This document shows positions 17,125 through 26,120 of a DNA stretch of 55,886 nucleotides, piece after piece (the stretch's first letter is position 1; every line of letters begins with the position of its first letter). The notes beneath the pieces were generated by a model that was not told where the DNA came from, searched no databases, and saw only the letters and a list, made by a program, of their open reading frames with translations. The stretch spans positions 1-55,886 of the forward strand of contig ONYA01000013.1 in the NCBI GenBank assembly GCA_900321965.1, read 5' to 3'. The position numbers and the translations under genes were made by a program. This DNA comes from an uncultured Prevotellaceae bacterium (GTDB lineage Bacteria > Bacteroidota > Bacteroidia > Bacteroidales > Bacteroidaceae).

Positions 17125-18069
17125 TTAACGTTTTGACTTGAACAAACGACACAATCGATATTTGAAATACAGTAAAATGGTAATGGCCATCTTCCCAGCA
17201 AAGAGGAAATTGTTCTTCGGCCACGTCAAGCGGAAAGTGGCTTTGGCAATACCCTTCGAAGAATAAGGTTCCCAGTCTACGGGTTCCTCAAACGTCAGAG
17301 CATCACTTATTGGTTGTTGTGCAATGGATTCATCCACCCTACAATTCACCCCAGACCCATCATTTCCCCAGTTGCGAACTAATGATACCGCAGGACGTAC
17401 TTGGAATGAACCATTCACTATATTATTCTGAGTTCGAATGACATCACCCCACGTTTTTCCTTGTGATACCATCTTTATGAGCATACGGAAACAGGCAGGA
17501 TAGATTCGAAAACTCTTCATCGATAGTGTCAGTGAGTTAAGAACGCCATAGGCCGTTGCGTTGCGGATAATAGCATCGCCATACTTATCGCGCCAACAAC
17601 CATAGCCCCAGGCATTATTCTCTTTGGTAAACACCAAATTTGTTTCAGAATATCCAGAAAACATCACTGGCAAATGGCCACTGACTGTTGCGATACGGCT
17701 ATCGTCATGATAATGGTTGAGCATCTTATTCATGTAATCAAGGAAACAAGGTGAAAATTCATTATCATCTTCGGTGGCAATGACAGCATCGTAATGGGCA
17801 AAGACATAACTTATCAAATCGGCATTATTCCTAACTGGTCCCCAATTCTCCGTACGCTCAAAGACTGTCACTTTGGCAAACCCCGTAATCGTAGGCAGGT
17901 ACTCTTTAATCAGCTTATAGCCTTTCTCATATTTCTCAGCAGGGGGATAATCGAGCCCGATAACCAACTCCGTCTGATTGGCATAAGCATTATGAGCCAG
18001 CGATTCCACACAGCGCCGGAAATGCTCATATCTATTTAAGGTGGGAATAACAACGGGATAATATGTCAT
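17125..18069 (-). CDS. Glycosyltransferase, GT-A fold (family 2-like)
   Basis: Last gene of the phosphonate operon. The 314-residue protein starts with YPVVIPTLNRYEHFRRCVESL, the nucleotide-sugar binding strand-helix, and has the acidic ATEDDNEF motif (metal/nucleotide diphosphate site) near residue 100. There are no membrane helices except possibly the basic, aromatic C-terminal tail, which could lie on the membrane. It should move a sugar from a nucleotide sugar onto a glycan or lipid acceptor; donor and acceptor are unknown. It overlaps the reductase gene by 4 bases, so the two are translationally coupled. It is the only glycosyltransferase in the operon. Confidence 0.85.
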   Translation of the reverse strand: MTYYPVVIPTLNRYEHFRRCVESLAHNAYANQTELVIGLDYPPAEKYEKGYKLIKEYLPTITGFAKVTVFERTENWGPVRNNADLISYVFAHYDAVIATEDDNEFSPCFLDYMNKMLNHYHDDSRIATVSGHLPVMFSGYSETNLVFTKENNAWGYGCWRDKYGDAIIRNATAYGVLNSLTLSMKSFRIYPACFRMLIKMVSQGKTWGDVIRTQNNIVNGSFQVRPAVSLVRNWGNDGSGVNCRVDESIAQQPISDALTFEEPVDWEPYSSKGIAKATFRLTWPKNNFLFAGKMAITILLYFKYRLCRLFKSKR

Positions 18070-19169
18070 TTCACTATGTTATTATACAATCTGAATATGG
18101 TCTCTTCGTTCAATACTACAGGGTTATTCCTAAGACGCACCGGATTAACTGAGGAACTGAGGACTTTGAGGTCTTGCATCCGGCATTCCTTGTCAGAAAC
18201 AGGATTCACCAAAGTGAGTTCTTGAAGCATCCTATCAAATGCGTGGATTGCATCAAGCGGATTTTTGCAGCCCATTGCTGTAGAAATGTCATTGAAGATC
18301 TGTTCAAGATAATCTGTTCCGCGAACATCAATACACTCATCCAGATGCTCCACCATATACTTCCAAATCTCTGGCAGACAGACAGCAACGGCATGACCAT
18401 GCGGCAAGCCATACATTGACGTTATCTTATAGCTGAAGGCATGGGGCGCCGTTGTCTGCGTGATGCAGATGGCGCGCCCTGCATAGTTGGCGGCAGCCAT
18501 AATCTGTGCCGCAGCCTCATCCGTATTGTCAAAGATATATTCTCGCCACCATGTTATGATGGTTTCCACAGCCAGCTTTGAATAGCCTTTGCTTTCGTCT
18601 GTGCTGTTTACCGACCACCACGACTCAATGCCTTGACACAAAGCATCCATCATCGTACATTTTTTCTGATAGACGGGCAGCGTCCTAAGCACCTGAGGTT
18701 CCAAGACGACAACGTTGGGGATGACACTCTCATGCGTCACACTCTGTTTCTTGCCGTCGTAATAAATGACGGCATAGCGCGTTGATTCGCTCCCAGTACC
18801 GGCTGTCGTAGGCACGGCTATCAGCTTGACGCCCGTATCCTTGTACTCCTGTTCCAAGTATAATTTGTCTGTCGACATCCGACAATAGAGTTTGATACAC
18901 TTTGCCACATCTATGGTACTGCCGCCACCAACTGCAAGAATCGTATCACATTGTTCGCTCTGGAACAATTCCACCCCTTTACAGACATCTTCATACAAAG
19001 GGTTAGGCGTAAACTGGTCAAATACCACGTACGGCATCTTCATAGCCTCTATCTCGCCCTTGATGGTCAGATAAGGGAATGAACTGTCGCAGACTAACAA
19101 CACTTTCCTGCTGCCCGTCAGTACATCATCCAGATAACGGATATCATTTATTACCAGTTGTGCCATCAT
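18066..19169 (-). CDS. Iron-containing alcohol dehydrogenase, probable phosphonoacetaldehyde reductase
   Basis: A 367-residue group III (iron-dependent) dehydrogenase. It has the NAD(P)-binding GGGSTIDVAK, the TTAGTGSE loop, the metal ligands in DALCQGIESWWS and the HxxxH-like YGLPHGHAVAVCLP. Relatives in phosphonate clusters (PhpC/FomC type) reduce phosphonoacetaldehyde to 2-hydroxyethylphosphonate. That reaction is inferred from the direct position after phosphonopyruvate decarboxylase, whose stop it abuts. The start is one of two Met codons (19169 or 19166). It implies a hydroxyethyl rather than only an aminoethyl phosphonate end product. Confidence 0.85.
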   Translation of the reverse strand: MMAQLVINDIRYLDDVLTGSRKVLLVCDSSFPYLTIKGEIEAMKMPYVVFDQFTPNPLYEDVCKGVELFQSEQCDTILAVGGGSTIDVAKCIKLYCRMSTDKLYLEQEYKDTGVKLIAVPTTAGTGSESTRYAVIYYDGKKQSVTHESVIPNVVVLEPQVLRTLPVYQKKCTMMDALCQGIESWWSVNSTDESKGYSKLAVETIITWWREYIFDNTDEAAAQIMAAANYAGRAICITQTTAPHAFSYKITSMYGLPHGHAVAVCLPEIWKYMVEHLDECIDVRGTDYLEQIFNDISTAMGCKNPLDAIHAFDRMLQELTLVNPVSDKECRMQDLKVLSSSVNPVRLRNNPVVLNEETIFRLYNNIVK

Positions 19170-20294
19170 TCAATCTTTTAAAAAACCCATCAGCGCTTCC
19201 TTATTTTGAACAGGGGTAGTCGTCGGACGTCCCAGATCTTTACGGTTTCCTTTCTTCACACAAACCTGTAACAGCATCGGCCCCTCCTGCCGCTCGACAT
19301 CTGCCAAGAAACTTGTCAGTTCATCCTTAGAGCTGACGCTGGCCACCTGACGATAACCTACAGCACGGGCTACGGCAGGTAAGTCGATTTCAAGCCCCAC
19401 TGTTGGTTGACCGCCAACTGAGTCGTGCGCGCCATTATTGAATATCACGTGCATAAAATTCTGCGGATGCTTGCTTGCCACAATAGCCATACTACCCATG
19501 TGCATAATAGCAGCGCCGTCACCATCAAAGCACCACACCTTGCGTTCCGGCTTTGCCATTGCAATACCAAGGGCAATCTGAGAGGCATGCCCCATAGAAC
19601 CGACTGTCAGGAAGTCGCGTTCGTGTCCTTGATTCATCGCAGCACGGTACTCAAACAGTTCGCGACTAATCATACCGGTGGTAGAGACAATGCAGTCTCT
19701 CTCACCAAGTGCTGCAGCCACTGTCTGGATAGCCTCCTCACGGCTCATTGTGAGATCGTTCTGGTCTACGTTCTGGAGCTTATAATCCTCGAAAGTGTCT
19801 TTTTCAATAACCAAGGCAAAGACTTCTTTCTTATGGAGTGCTGCCACCGCTTTGTCAATTTGCTTGGCGGCTTTGTCTTCCTCCTTGGAAAGTACCTCAT
19901 AATTAATGCCCATGACGTTCAACAGGCCTGTCGTCACCTTGCCTTGCTTGACATGCTGCGGTTCGTCATGTACACCGGGACGTCCTCGCCACCCAATCAG
20001 CAGCAGTACAGGGATATGATAAACTTCCGGGTCGGTAAGAGAGGCTAACGGATTAATGATATTACCTTCGCCACTGTTTTGCATATACACACAGGCGGGT
20101 TGGCCTATTGCCAGATAATGACCAGCAGCCAAACCAATAGCGCCACCTTCGTTGGCTGCTATGATGTTGTGAGCTACATCTGCATGTTCTGTGATATAAG
20201 CACAAAGATTCTTTAGCAACGAATCAGGTACGCCAGCATAGAAATCAATGCCATAACTGGCCAATGTGTCATAAAAGAATTTCGGAGAAATCAT
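19170..20294 (-). CDS. ppd: Phosphonopyruvate decarboxylase
   Basis: A thiamine-diphosphate enzyme of 374 residues that converts phosphonopyruvate to phosphonoacetaldehyde and CO2, the step that makes C-P bond formation irreversible. The N-terminal Pyr domain has FYAGVPDSLLKN and the catalytic Glu in AANEGGAIGLAAGHY. The C-terminal PP domain has the GDG...NN thiamine-diphosphate motif (GDGAAIMHMGS, then FNNGAHDSVGGQP). Length and domain order match AepY/Ppd. It lies 45 bases after the PEP mutase gene. Confidence 0.95.
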   Translation of the reverse strand: MISPKFFYDTLASYGIDFYAGVPDSLLKNLCAYITEHADVAHNIIAANEGGAIGLAAGHYLAIGQPACVYMQNSGEGNIINPLASLTDPEVYHIPVLLLIGWRGRPGVHDEPQHVKQGKVTTGLLNVMGINYEVLSKEEDKAAKQIDKAVAALHKKEVFALVIEKDTFEDYKLQNVDQNDLTMSREEAIQTVAAALGERDCIVSTTGMISRELFEYRAAMNQGHERDFLTVGSMGHASQIALGIAMAKPERKVWCFDGDGAAIMHMGSMAIVASKHPQNFMHVIFNNGAHDSVGGQPTVGLEIDLPAVARAVGYRQVASVSSKDELTSFLADVERQEGPMLLQVCVKKGNRKDLGRPTTTPVQNKEALMGFLKD

Positions 20295-20339
20295 ATCTTT
20301 ATCTTCTTAAACACGAATTACCATTAATTATCCACAAAT

Positions 20340-22349
20340 TTATTCTTCGGGAATCAGTGTGATGATTTCCTTAATGCTCATGCACTTGTCGTCACACTCC
20401 TTGGCACGATGATTCTCAAGGATAGTACGAGCAGCATCCTGCATAGCAGGGAAACCGGTACGGGTAAGCTGATTGGCATAGATAACCACATTGACTCCGC
20501 GCTCCTTGAATTCCTGTTCAGTGACAGTATTGAAGGAAGTTGGGACTACTACGATAGGGGTAGTGGCGTTTTTCTCACGGAACCTCGAAACAAACTCAAA
20601 GATCTCTGCAGGATCTTTCTTGCGGGAGTGTATCATGATAGCGTCTGCTCCTGCTTCAGTGAAAGCGAAAGCACGTTCCAAAGCGTCTTCCATACCCTGC
20701 TCTAAGATCAGGCTTTCAATACGAGCACATATCATAAACTCCTTCGTCTTCTGAGCTTTCTTTCCTGCACGAATCTTTTCACAGAAATCTGGTATGGCAG
20801 CTTGGGTTTGCTTCACCTCGGTACCAAAGAGGGAGTTTTTCTTCAGTCCTGTCTTATCTTCAATGATGATCATAGAAACACCCATGCGTTCCAAAGAGCG
20901 AACTGTATAGACAAAGTGCTCGGTCAGCCCACCCGTATCACCATCAAAGATGATGGGCTTGGTGGTGACTTCCATGATGTCATCAATGGTACGGAAACGT
21001 GAAGTCATATCAACAAGTTCTATATCAGGCTTGCCCTTAGCGGTGGAATCGCAGAGTGAGCTGATCCACATGGCATCAAACTGATAGGTCTTCCCGTCTT
21101 GTAGCACTTTCGTGTTCTCCACAATAAGGCCGGTAATACCGCTATGTGCCTCCATAGCTGTAACCAATCCTTTCATGTTGATTAACTTGCGTAAACGTCC
21201 TCTCCGGATATCAGGCATACTGGCTTCTGAACGGTGGTTGGCATCCAGCTCTTTGTACTTGGGGTTGTCACTGTATGGATATTCTATCAATTGGCCTCCA
21301 TATTCAGCCAAAACGTCACAAACTTCCTGTCGGATAGGCTTCTGGAAGCCATCCTTCCAGTCATCGCCATGAACGACATAGGTAGGCTTTAGTTCACGAA
21401 GGTTATTTGCATAGGAAAGTGTGTCTTGTGCAACAACACGCTCTACGCCTGCGATGTTCTCAATAAGTGCTTTGCGCTCCTCAAACGGAATCAATGGGAA
21501 ACGCTTATAACTTGACACCGCTTCGTCAGAAAGGACACCAATTATCAGTCGGCCAAGCCGACGCGCCTTATTGATAATAGCTACATGACCACTGTGAATA
21601 TACTCCGTAGAGAAACACATATAGACAGTACGTTCGTTCACTTCTGCCACCTTACTGCTCACCACCTTCAGGTCTTCGGGAGTGTCAATCTCTGCGCACA
21701 GCATATCCTGTATGTCGCAAGGATAAATCCTGCACTTGTCACTTACCTCATTGAATGCGTTCTCAGCATAGCACTTGCGATTGTCAGACTGACAATACTT
21801 TTCAATATTGCTTAACCAAACAATCCAGTCCTCTTTCTTGATTTTGTAAAGAGGCTGAGCTGCCATAGCGTTATCAAAGAACTCAATGCCCACCTTCTCA
21901 ATGCGACCGTCTTTGATAACGGCTTTGAAGTCCTTTTCAGGAAGCGGCTGGGTACTACTTACTGCCATGCTGCTGTTCACGTTGTCGATGACAGCCTCCA
22001 TGACGCGACTCTCAAACACCAAGTCTCCATGCATCAAGATGATGTCGTCATCTTTCAGTGCGTCTTTGGCGCAATAGATGCTATAGATGTAGTTGGTCTT
22101 GTCGTAGAGCGGGTTGTTTACGAAGGTGTACTTCAGAGGGAAGTGAAGGGCGTTGCAATAGTCCACCAACACTTTGTCATAGTAGCCAGTGGTCATGACA
22201 ACCTCTTTTACCCCAAAAGAAGCCAGCATTCGGAGTTGCCTGCTTAAAATGGTGTTATGGGCCGAAATCTCTGTCATACACTTAGGATGCTCATTGGTAA
22301 TGACACCCATTCTATGACCAAGACCACTATTTAGTATTAATGCTTTCAT
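20340..22349 (-). CDS. pepM: Three-domain fusion: NTP transferase, cytidylyltransferase-like, phosphoenolpyruvate mutase
   Basis: The C-terminal third (about 395-669) is PEP mutase, which rearranges phosphoenolpyruvate to phosphonopyruvate; the diagnostic EDKTGLKKNS runs from Glu497, with FDGDTGG and IMIHSRKKDP around the active site. The middle (about 240-375) is a TagD/CCT-like cytidylyltransferase domain with HSGH at 252-255 and a YVVHGDDWK segment. The first 225 residues are a LicC/PntC-like nucleotidyltransferase (LNSGLGHRM, NPLYDKTNYIYSIY, LMHGDLVFE). PEP mutases with the middle domain are known; the added LicC-like domain would couple C-P synthesis to CMP activation. The N-terminal glycine loop reads NSGLG instead of the usual AAGLG. 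Confidence 0.92.
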   Translation of the reverse strand: MKALILNSGLGHRMGVITNEHPKCMTEISAHNTILSRQLRMLASFGVKEVVMTTGYYDKVLVDYCNALHFPLKYTFVNNPLYDKTNYIYSIYCAKDALKDDDIILMHGDLVFESRVMEAVIDNVNSSMAVSSTQPLPEKDFKAVIKDGRIEKVGIEFFDNAMAAQPLYKIKKEDWIVWLSNIEKYCQSDNRKCYAENAFNEVSDKCRIYPCDIQDMLCAEIDTPEDLKVVSSKVAEVNERTVYMCFSTEYIHSGHVAIINKARRLGRLIIGVLSDEAVSSYKRFPLIPFEERKALIENIAGVERVVAQDTLSYANNLRELKPTYVVHGDDWKDGFQKPIRQEVCDVLAEYGGQLIEYPYSDNPKYKELDANHRSEASMPDIRRGRLRKLINMKGLVTAMEAHSGITGLIVENTKVLQDGKTYQFDAMWISSLCDSTAKGKPDIELVDMTSRFRTIDDIMEVTTKPIIFDGDTGGLTEHFVYTVRSLERMGVSMIIIEDKTGLKKNSLFGTEVKQTQAAIPDFCEKIRAGKKAQKTKEFMICARIESLILEQGMEDALERAFAFTEAGADAIMIHSRKKDPAEIFEFVSRFREKNATTPIVVVPTSFNTVTEQEFKERGVNVVIYANQLTRTGFPAMQDAARTILENHRAKECDDKCMSIKEIITLIPEE

Positions 22350-22379
22350 ATTTAAACATCTCTTATTTATTCACACATA

Positions 22380-23312
22380 TCACCTCTCACGCGACCTTAG
22401 ACGCTCTAACGATTTCAGGTATGGCACATCGGGAGAAAAATAATTCATATTATGCCACGAGCCTCTTTCTTCTTTAGGAGGAAGACTCATATAGTCTCCG
22501 TAAGTAGTACTTAGGATACTATCATAGTTGCGAGGTATTTTTATTTTGTGCCCATAAAAGTCACAATCTATCGTATCAAGTACGTCTGCCCAACGATAAA
22601 TTTGTCTTGAAGCCCGATAAGCGGTTATGGTAGACACTATACCATATTCTGTTTCTCTGTCGTTATATTGAGTAACTATAGAATTTAATTCTTTCAAAGC
22701 ATCATATCCATCACGCATTGGGTATTGCTTCATCCTTGCAATATCGTTTTCTGAAGGAGTCAGGAGAGATCTTCTCATATTGGCGCTTTGCTGCAGATTC
22801 AGGTAGTTGACACGTTCCCAATTAACATCTGCTTCTTCAGGAACACAATTATCAATGGGGAAAATATCAAGAGCTATTCCCTGGTTAAACTCTTCATATA
22901 CAAATGGAATACTTATTCCACTTGTGTTGCTGTTTCTTATTTTTGCATATGAAAAGAAATAGCCTTTGTCTTCGCCAGGATATTGAAGGAAATAAGGTTG
23001 AGTAAATTCATCACGGTATAATTGCCATAGCTTTTCGTAGTCTTCGCGAGGCATGCAAACGTCCAAATCGTCATCCCACGGAATAAAACCTTGATGACGT
23101 ATGGCTCCCAGCAATGCGCCAAAAGCCGTAAAATACCTTAATCCGTGTTTAGTACAAATTCTATCAAAGAAAATAAGCATATCAAGTGATATTGCCCAGA
23201 TTTTCTTTCGTTCTTCCGTAACACGGAAATCACATATTATTTCTTCTTTAAAAAAACTTTCTGGCAATATTCCGTCACTAATTATTCTTTCACATTCTGT
23301 CATAGCTGTCAT
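22380..23312 (-). CDS. LicD-family phosphotransferase
   Basis: A 310-residue LicD protein. The family moves phosphocholine or related head groups from a CDP/CMP-activated donor onto sugars. The nucleotidyltransferase-like core holds FTAFGALLGAIRHQGFIPWD followed by the metal-binding DDDLDV, and IALDIFPIDN. In this operon the donor is probably a CMP-phosphonate made by the fusion protein encoded 30 bases downstream. The ATG at 23312 is chosen because it overlaps the preceding stop as ATGA; the frame is open further upstream (to 23399) but that part lies inside the GNAT gene. It has lower GC than its neighbours. Confidence 0.88.
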   Translation of the reverse strand: MTAMTECERIISDGILPESFFKEEIICDFRVTEERKKIWAISLDMLIFFDRICTKHGLRYFTAFGALLGAIRHQGFIPWDDDLDVCMPREDYEKLWQLYRDEFTQPYFLQYPGEDKGYFFSYAKIRNSNTSGISIPFVYEEFNQGIALDIFPIDNCVPEEADVNWERVNYLNLQQSANMRRSLLTPSENDIARMKQYPMRDGYDALKELNSIVTQYNDRETEYGIVSTITAYRASRQIYRWADVLDTIDCDFYGHKIKIPRNYDSILSTTYGDYMSLPPKEERGSWHNMNYFSPDVPYLKSLERLRSRER

Positions 23313-23752
23313 TTTATTATTTTTTTCATATATGAGGATTGTGTGCTTGCAGCGCCTTCTCTCAAGAATCCCTGTTTCTGATAAGCTAATTGAGCACACA
23401 TATTATCATCAGCCACTTCAAGTTTTATCTCACTGAATCCCCTTTCTTGCACATATTCCTCAATGACCTTAAGCATCCGTGAAAACAAGCCGGTCTTTCG
23501 ATAATCCAGAGAGACAAAGACATGTGGTATATAGGCGAAATCTGCCCCTTGACCATTGGCATAGAAAGCAATCATACCAACCAATTCCCCATTATCACGA
23601 CAAAGACAGAATTCTGCATTTTGATGGAGCTTTGCCGCAAACGCCTGTAACCGTTCCTCGTCTTTCAGCGACGGGAAAGCCCCTTCTGCCTGTTGACGCA
23701 TATACGTCAGCAGTTCGTTGTAGGATATTGGCTCAATATGACAAGTAATCAT
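23309..23752 (-). CDS. GNAT-family N-acetyltransferase
   Basis: A 147-residue acetyltransferase with the GNAT order of strands: acceptor-side N-terminus, CRDNGELVGMIAFY, the IPHVFVSLDYRKTGLFSRML segment that forms the acetyl-CoA pyrophosphate loop, and the final LAYQKQGFLREG. Its place between an ATP-grasp ligase and LicD suggests it acylates an amine made by one of the two upstream aminotransferases; this is inference. It overlaps LicD by 4 bases and follows the ATP-grasp stop by 5. Confidence 0.85.
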   Translation of the reverse strand: MITCHIEPISYNELLTYMRQQAEGAFPSLKDEERLQAFAAKLHQNAEFCLCRDNGELVGMIAFYANGQGADFAYIPHVFVSLDYRKTGLFSRMLKVIEEYVQERGFSEIKLEVADDNMCAQLAYQKQGFLREGAASTQSSYMKKIIK

Positions 23753-23757
23753 TGCTG

Positions 23758-24957
23758 CTATTTAACCTTAATCTTTACGTACTTATCCATATTCTCAATG
23801 ATGTCGTTCATCTGCTCTGCGCTGTCGTACTTCAACAACAGTTCACCTACGCAGTCTTGGGCATCACGATACTTGTGAACGGGATCGCCCTCCTTGGTGT
23901 CAGTCACGAAATCGACCAAGTTGTTCTTTCTGAACTCTTCATCGTATTCGATACCGGCATACTTTCCTGTCTCGTTAGCATGTGCCATATAGTTCGACCA
24001 ACAGCCCTTTACTGGAGCCATCTTCAAGTCAGAGCAATCCTCGCCAAGTGCAGCCTTGATAACGTATGGAACCATATCTACACCCGTTGCCAAGGCCGTT
24101 ATCTGGGGAATCAGACTACCACCGCTTCGAGCTCCGAGTTCCAGAATATAAACCTTGCCGTCAGTGCCATAGATGGCCTCCACATTATAGGCTGTTGACT
24201 TCATGCCAAGACTTGATATCAGTCTCTGCAGGTCTTCTGCCAATGTATCTATCACCTCTTGAGGCATCACCGTTGGCCAGCACTCGCCAAGAGGCGCGAA
24301 ATCCTTATCAACTTTCGTGCTATAGAACTCATTCCCCAAGCAATGGAACACCAGTTTTCCGTCTACTGAGAAAGCATCGCCGGAAATCTGCGGACCATTC
24401 TTGACAATAAACTCCTCTATCAGGAAAATCTTGTCACGAGAGTATGACAGGGCATCCTCTACAAATGCTTTCAGTTGAGACTTGTCGGTCAGTTTGTTGA
24501 TACCCTTGCTACCCGAAGAGTCAACGGGCTTCACCATGACGGGCAAGGTGAAGTTATCTATATCAGCCACAGCTTCTTCATAGGTCTTATAACTCTTTGC
24601 CTTAGGCACGTTAAAACCATGTTCCGTAAGGTACTGACGGAAGAGATGCTTTTTAGACAGAATCTCCACTGACTGATATGGACTGGTTGGCAAACCCAAT
24701 TTCTCGCAGACGTATGCTGCCGTTGGTGCGGCCGGATCAGAAGCGTATGCCACCACACCATCTACCTTCAGCTCTTTGGCCAAAGCCAATACAGCTTCTT
24801 TATCTGTCGTACTGACATTATGGTATTCGTGGGCATACTGATGGCCGGGATTATCAGGAAGATAATCACAGGTGATGACATAGTATCCCATCTCCCTTGC
24901 CGCTTTGATAGCGTAGGTCTGATAGATGCTGCCACCAAGCATTAATACTCTTTTCAT
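23758..24957 (-). CDS. ATP-grasp carboxylate-amine/thiol ligase
   Basis: A 399-residue ATP-grasp enzyme, which activates a carboxylate as acyl phosphate and joins it to an amine or other nucleophile. The N-terminal Rossmann-like PreATP domain starts KRVLMLGGSIYQTYAIKAA; VMVKPVDSSGSKGINK is the ATP-binding loop; ELGARSGGSLIP near residue 270 holds the Mg-binding residues. It resembles PurK/carbamoyl-phosphate-synthase-type ligases but has no purine-pathway context. In the operon it could attach an amino or hydroxy acid to an amino sugar or to an aminophosphonate; the substrate is unknown. Gaps to both neighbours are 2 and 5 bases. Confidence 0.88.
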   Translation of the reverse strand: MKRVLMLGGSIYQTYAIKAAREMGYYVITCDYLPDNPGHQYAHEYHNVSTTDKEAVLALAKELKVDGVVAYASDPAAPTAAYVCEKLGLPTSPYQSVEILSKKHLFRQYLTEHGFNVPKAKSYKTYEEAVADIDNFTLPVMVKPVDSSGSKGINKLTDKSQLKAFVEDALSYSRDKIFLIEEFIVKNGPQISGDAFSVDGKLVFHCLGNEFYSTKVDKDFAPLGECWPTVMPQEVIDTLAEDLQRLISSLGMKSTAYNVEAIYGTDGKVYILELGARSGGSLIPQITALATGVDMVPYVIKAALGEDCSDLKMAPVKGCWSNYMAHANETGKYAGIEYDEEFRKNNLVDFVTDTKEGDPVHKYRDAQDCVGELLLKYDSAEQMNDIIENMDKYVKIKVK

Positions 24958-24959
24958 AA

Positions 24960-26120
24960 TTACAATGTATTAACAAATTCTGTGATTCTACGTACGCCTT
25001 CCTTGATCTTCCCAATATCAAGCGTAAAAGCAATTCGGATATAGTTGTTACAACACTTGCCATATGTTACACCTGGCACCGCGGCGACATGGGCACCACG
25101 CAGCAATGCATAGCAAAAATCGATGGAGTTCATACCTGTCTTGGAGATATCCACCATCATATAGAAGGTAGCTTCGGGTGCCTTGACGCTAAGCTTTTCT
25201 ATTTTGCTCAAACCCTCATAAAGCACATTACGACGCTCTGTGAAAATGTCGACCATGTTCTTGGAGTAGTCTTCCTCGCCACCCAAAGCCTTGATGGCCG
25301 CATGCTGGGATGGCAGTGGAGCGCAGGCTGCCACATTCTCCTGTAGCTTAGTCATAGCAGCCACAATTTCCTCAGGAGCCAAAACATAGCCGATGCGATA
25401 GCCCGTCATGCAGAACTCCTTAGACAAGGAGTTTATCAGAATGGTTCGTTCGCGCATACCTTCTATGGACACGATACTCTTAAAGGGTACATTGTCATAT
25501 ATCAGGCATTTATAGACTTCGTCGGAAACAACCACCAGGTCGTGTTTCTTTGCCAATTCTGCTATACCTACTATCTTCTCCCATGGGATAATACGTCCAG
25601 AGGGATTTGACGGGGTGTTGATCATGATAGCACGAGTCTTTGGTGTGATGGCCTTTTCTATGTCTTCAACATCGAAACTCAGGTCAGTGCGTTCGGGATT
25701 ATCAATAATCACAGGAACAGCATGGCACATATGTACCATCTGGGTATAGTTGACATAGTAGGGAGCTGGTATGATAACCTCATCGCCAGGGTTTAGCATG
25801 GAGATTAAAGCCAGGTAGAGACCTTCCATAGCTCCTACTGTTACCACGACTTCCGTCACCGGATCATATTTGAAGCCCTCACGACGTTCATAGTACTTGC
25901 TGATGGTTTGACGAAGTTCCAGCAGTCCTGCATTCTGGGAATAGCGGGTCTTACCTTGCTGGATGGCCTCACATGCTGCATCCTTAATGGCCTGATGTGT
26001 TTGCACATCAGGGTCGCCAAGTGTGAAGTCAATCACATCGTCATACTTCTTTGCCTCGTTGAAAAGGCTGCGCACCAATGACAGTTTTATGTTGTCGGCA
26101 ACGATTGATGTCTTTATCAT
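24960..26120 (-). CDS. Class I/II PLP-dependent aminotransferase
   Basis: A 386-residue aspartate-aminotransferase-like enzyme. Landmarks are the SQNAG/Y60 region, NTPSNPSG at 168-175, D200 in VVSDEVY, the PLP lysine K234 in SLSKEFCMTGYRIG, and the substrate-carboxylate Arg in NYIRIAFT near the end. Generic relatives transaminate amino acids; in this operon it might supply an amino acid for the ATP-grasp ligase or aminate phosphonoacetaldehyde to 2-aminoethylphosphonate. Neither can be chosen from sequence; the classic AEP transaminase PhnW/AepZ belongs to a different class. It overlaps the DegT gene by 4 bases. Confidence 0.9.
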   Translation of the reverse strand: MIKTSIVADNIKLSLVRSLFNEAKKYDDVIDFTLGDPDVQTHQAIKDAACEAIQQGKTRYSQNAGLLELRQTISKYYERREGFKYDPVTEVVVTVGAMEGLYLALISMLNPGDEVIIPAPYYVNYTQMVHMCHAVPVIIDNPERTDLSFDVEDIEKAITPKTRAIMINTPSNPSGRIIPWEKIVGIAELAKKHDLVVVSDEVYKCLIYDNVPFKSIVSIEGMRERTILINSLSKEFCMTGYRIGYVLAPEEIVAAMTKLQENVAACAPLPSQHAAIKALGGEEDYSKNMVDIFTERRNVLYEGLSKIEKLSVKAPEATFYMMVDISKTGMNSIDFCYALLRGAHVAAVPGVTYGKCCNNYIRIAFTLDIGKIKEGVRRITEFVNTL

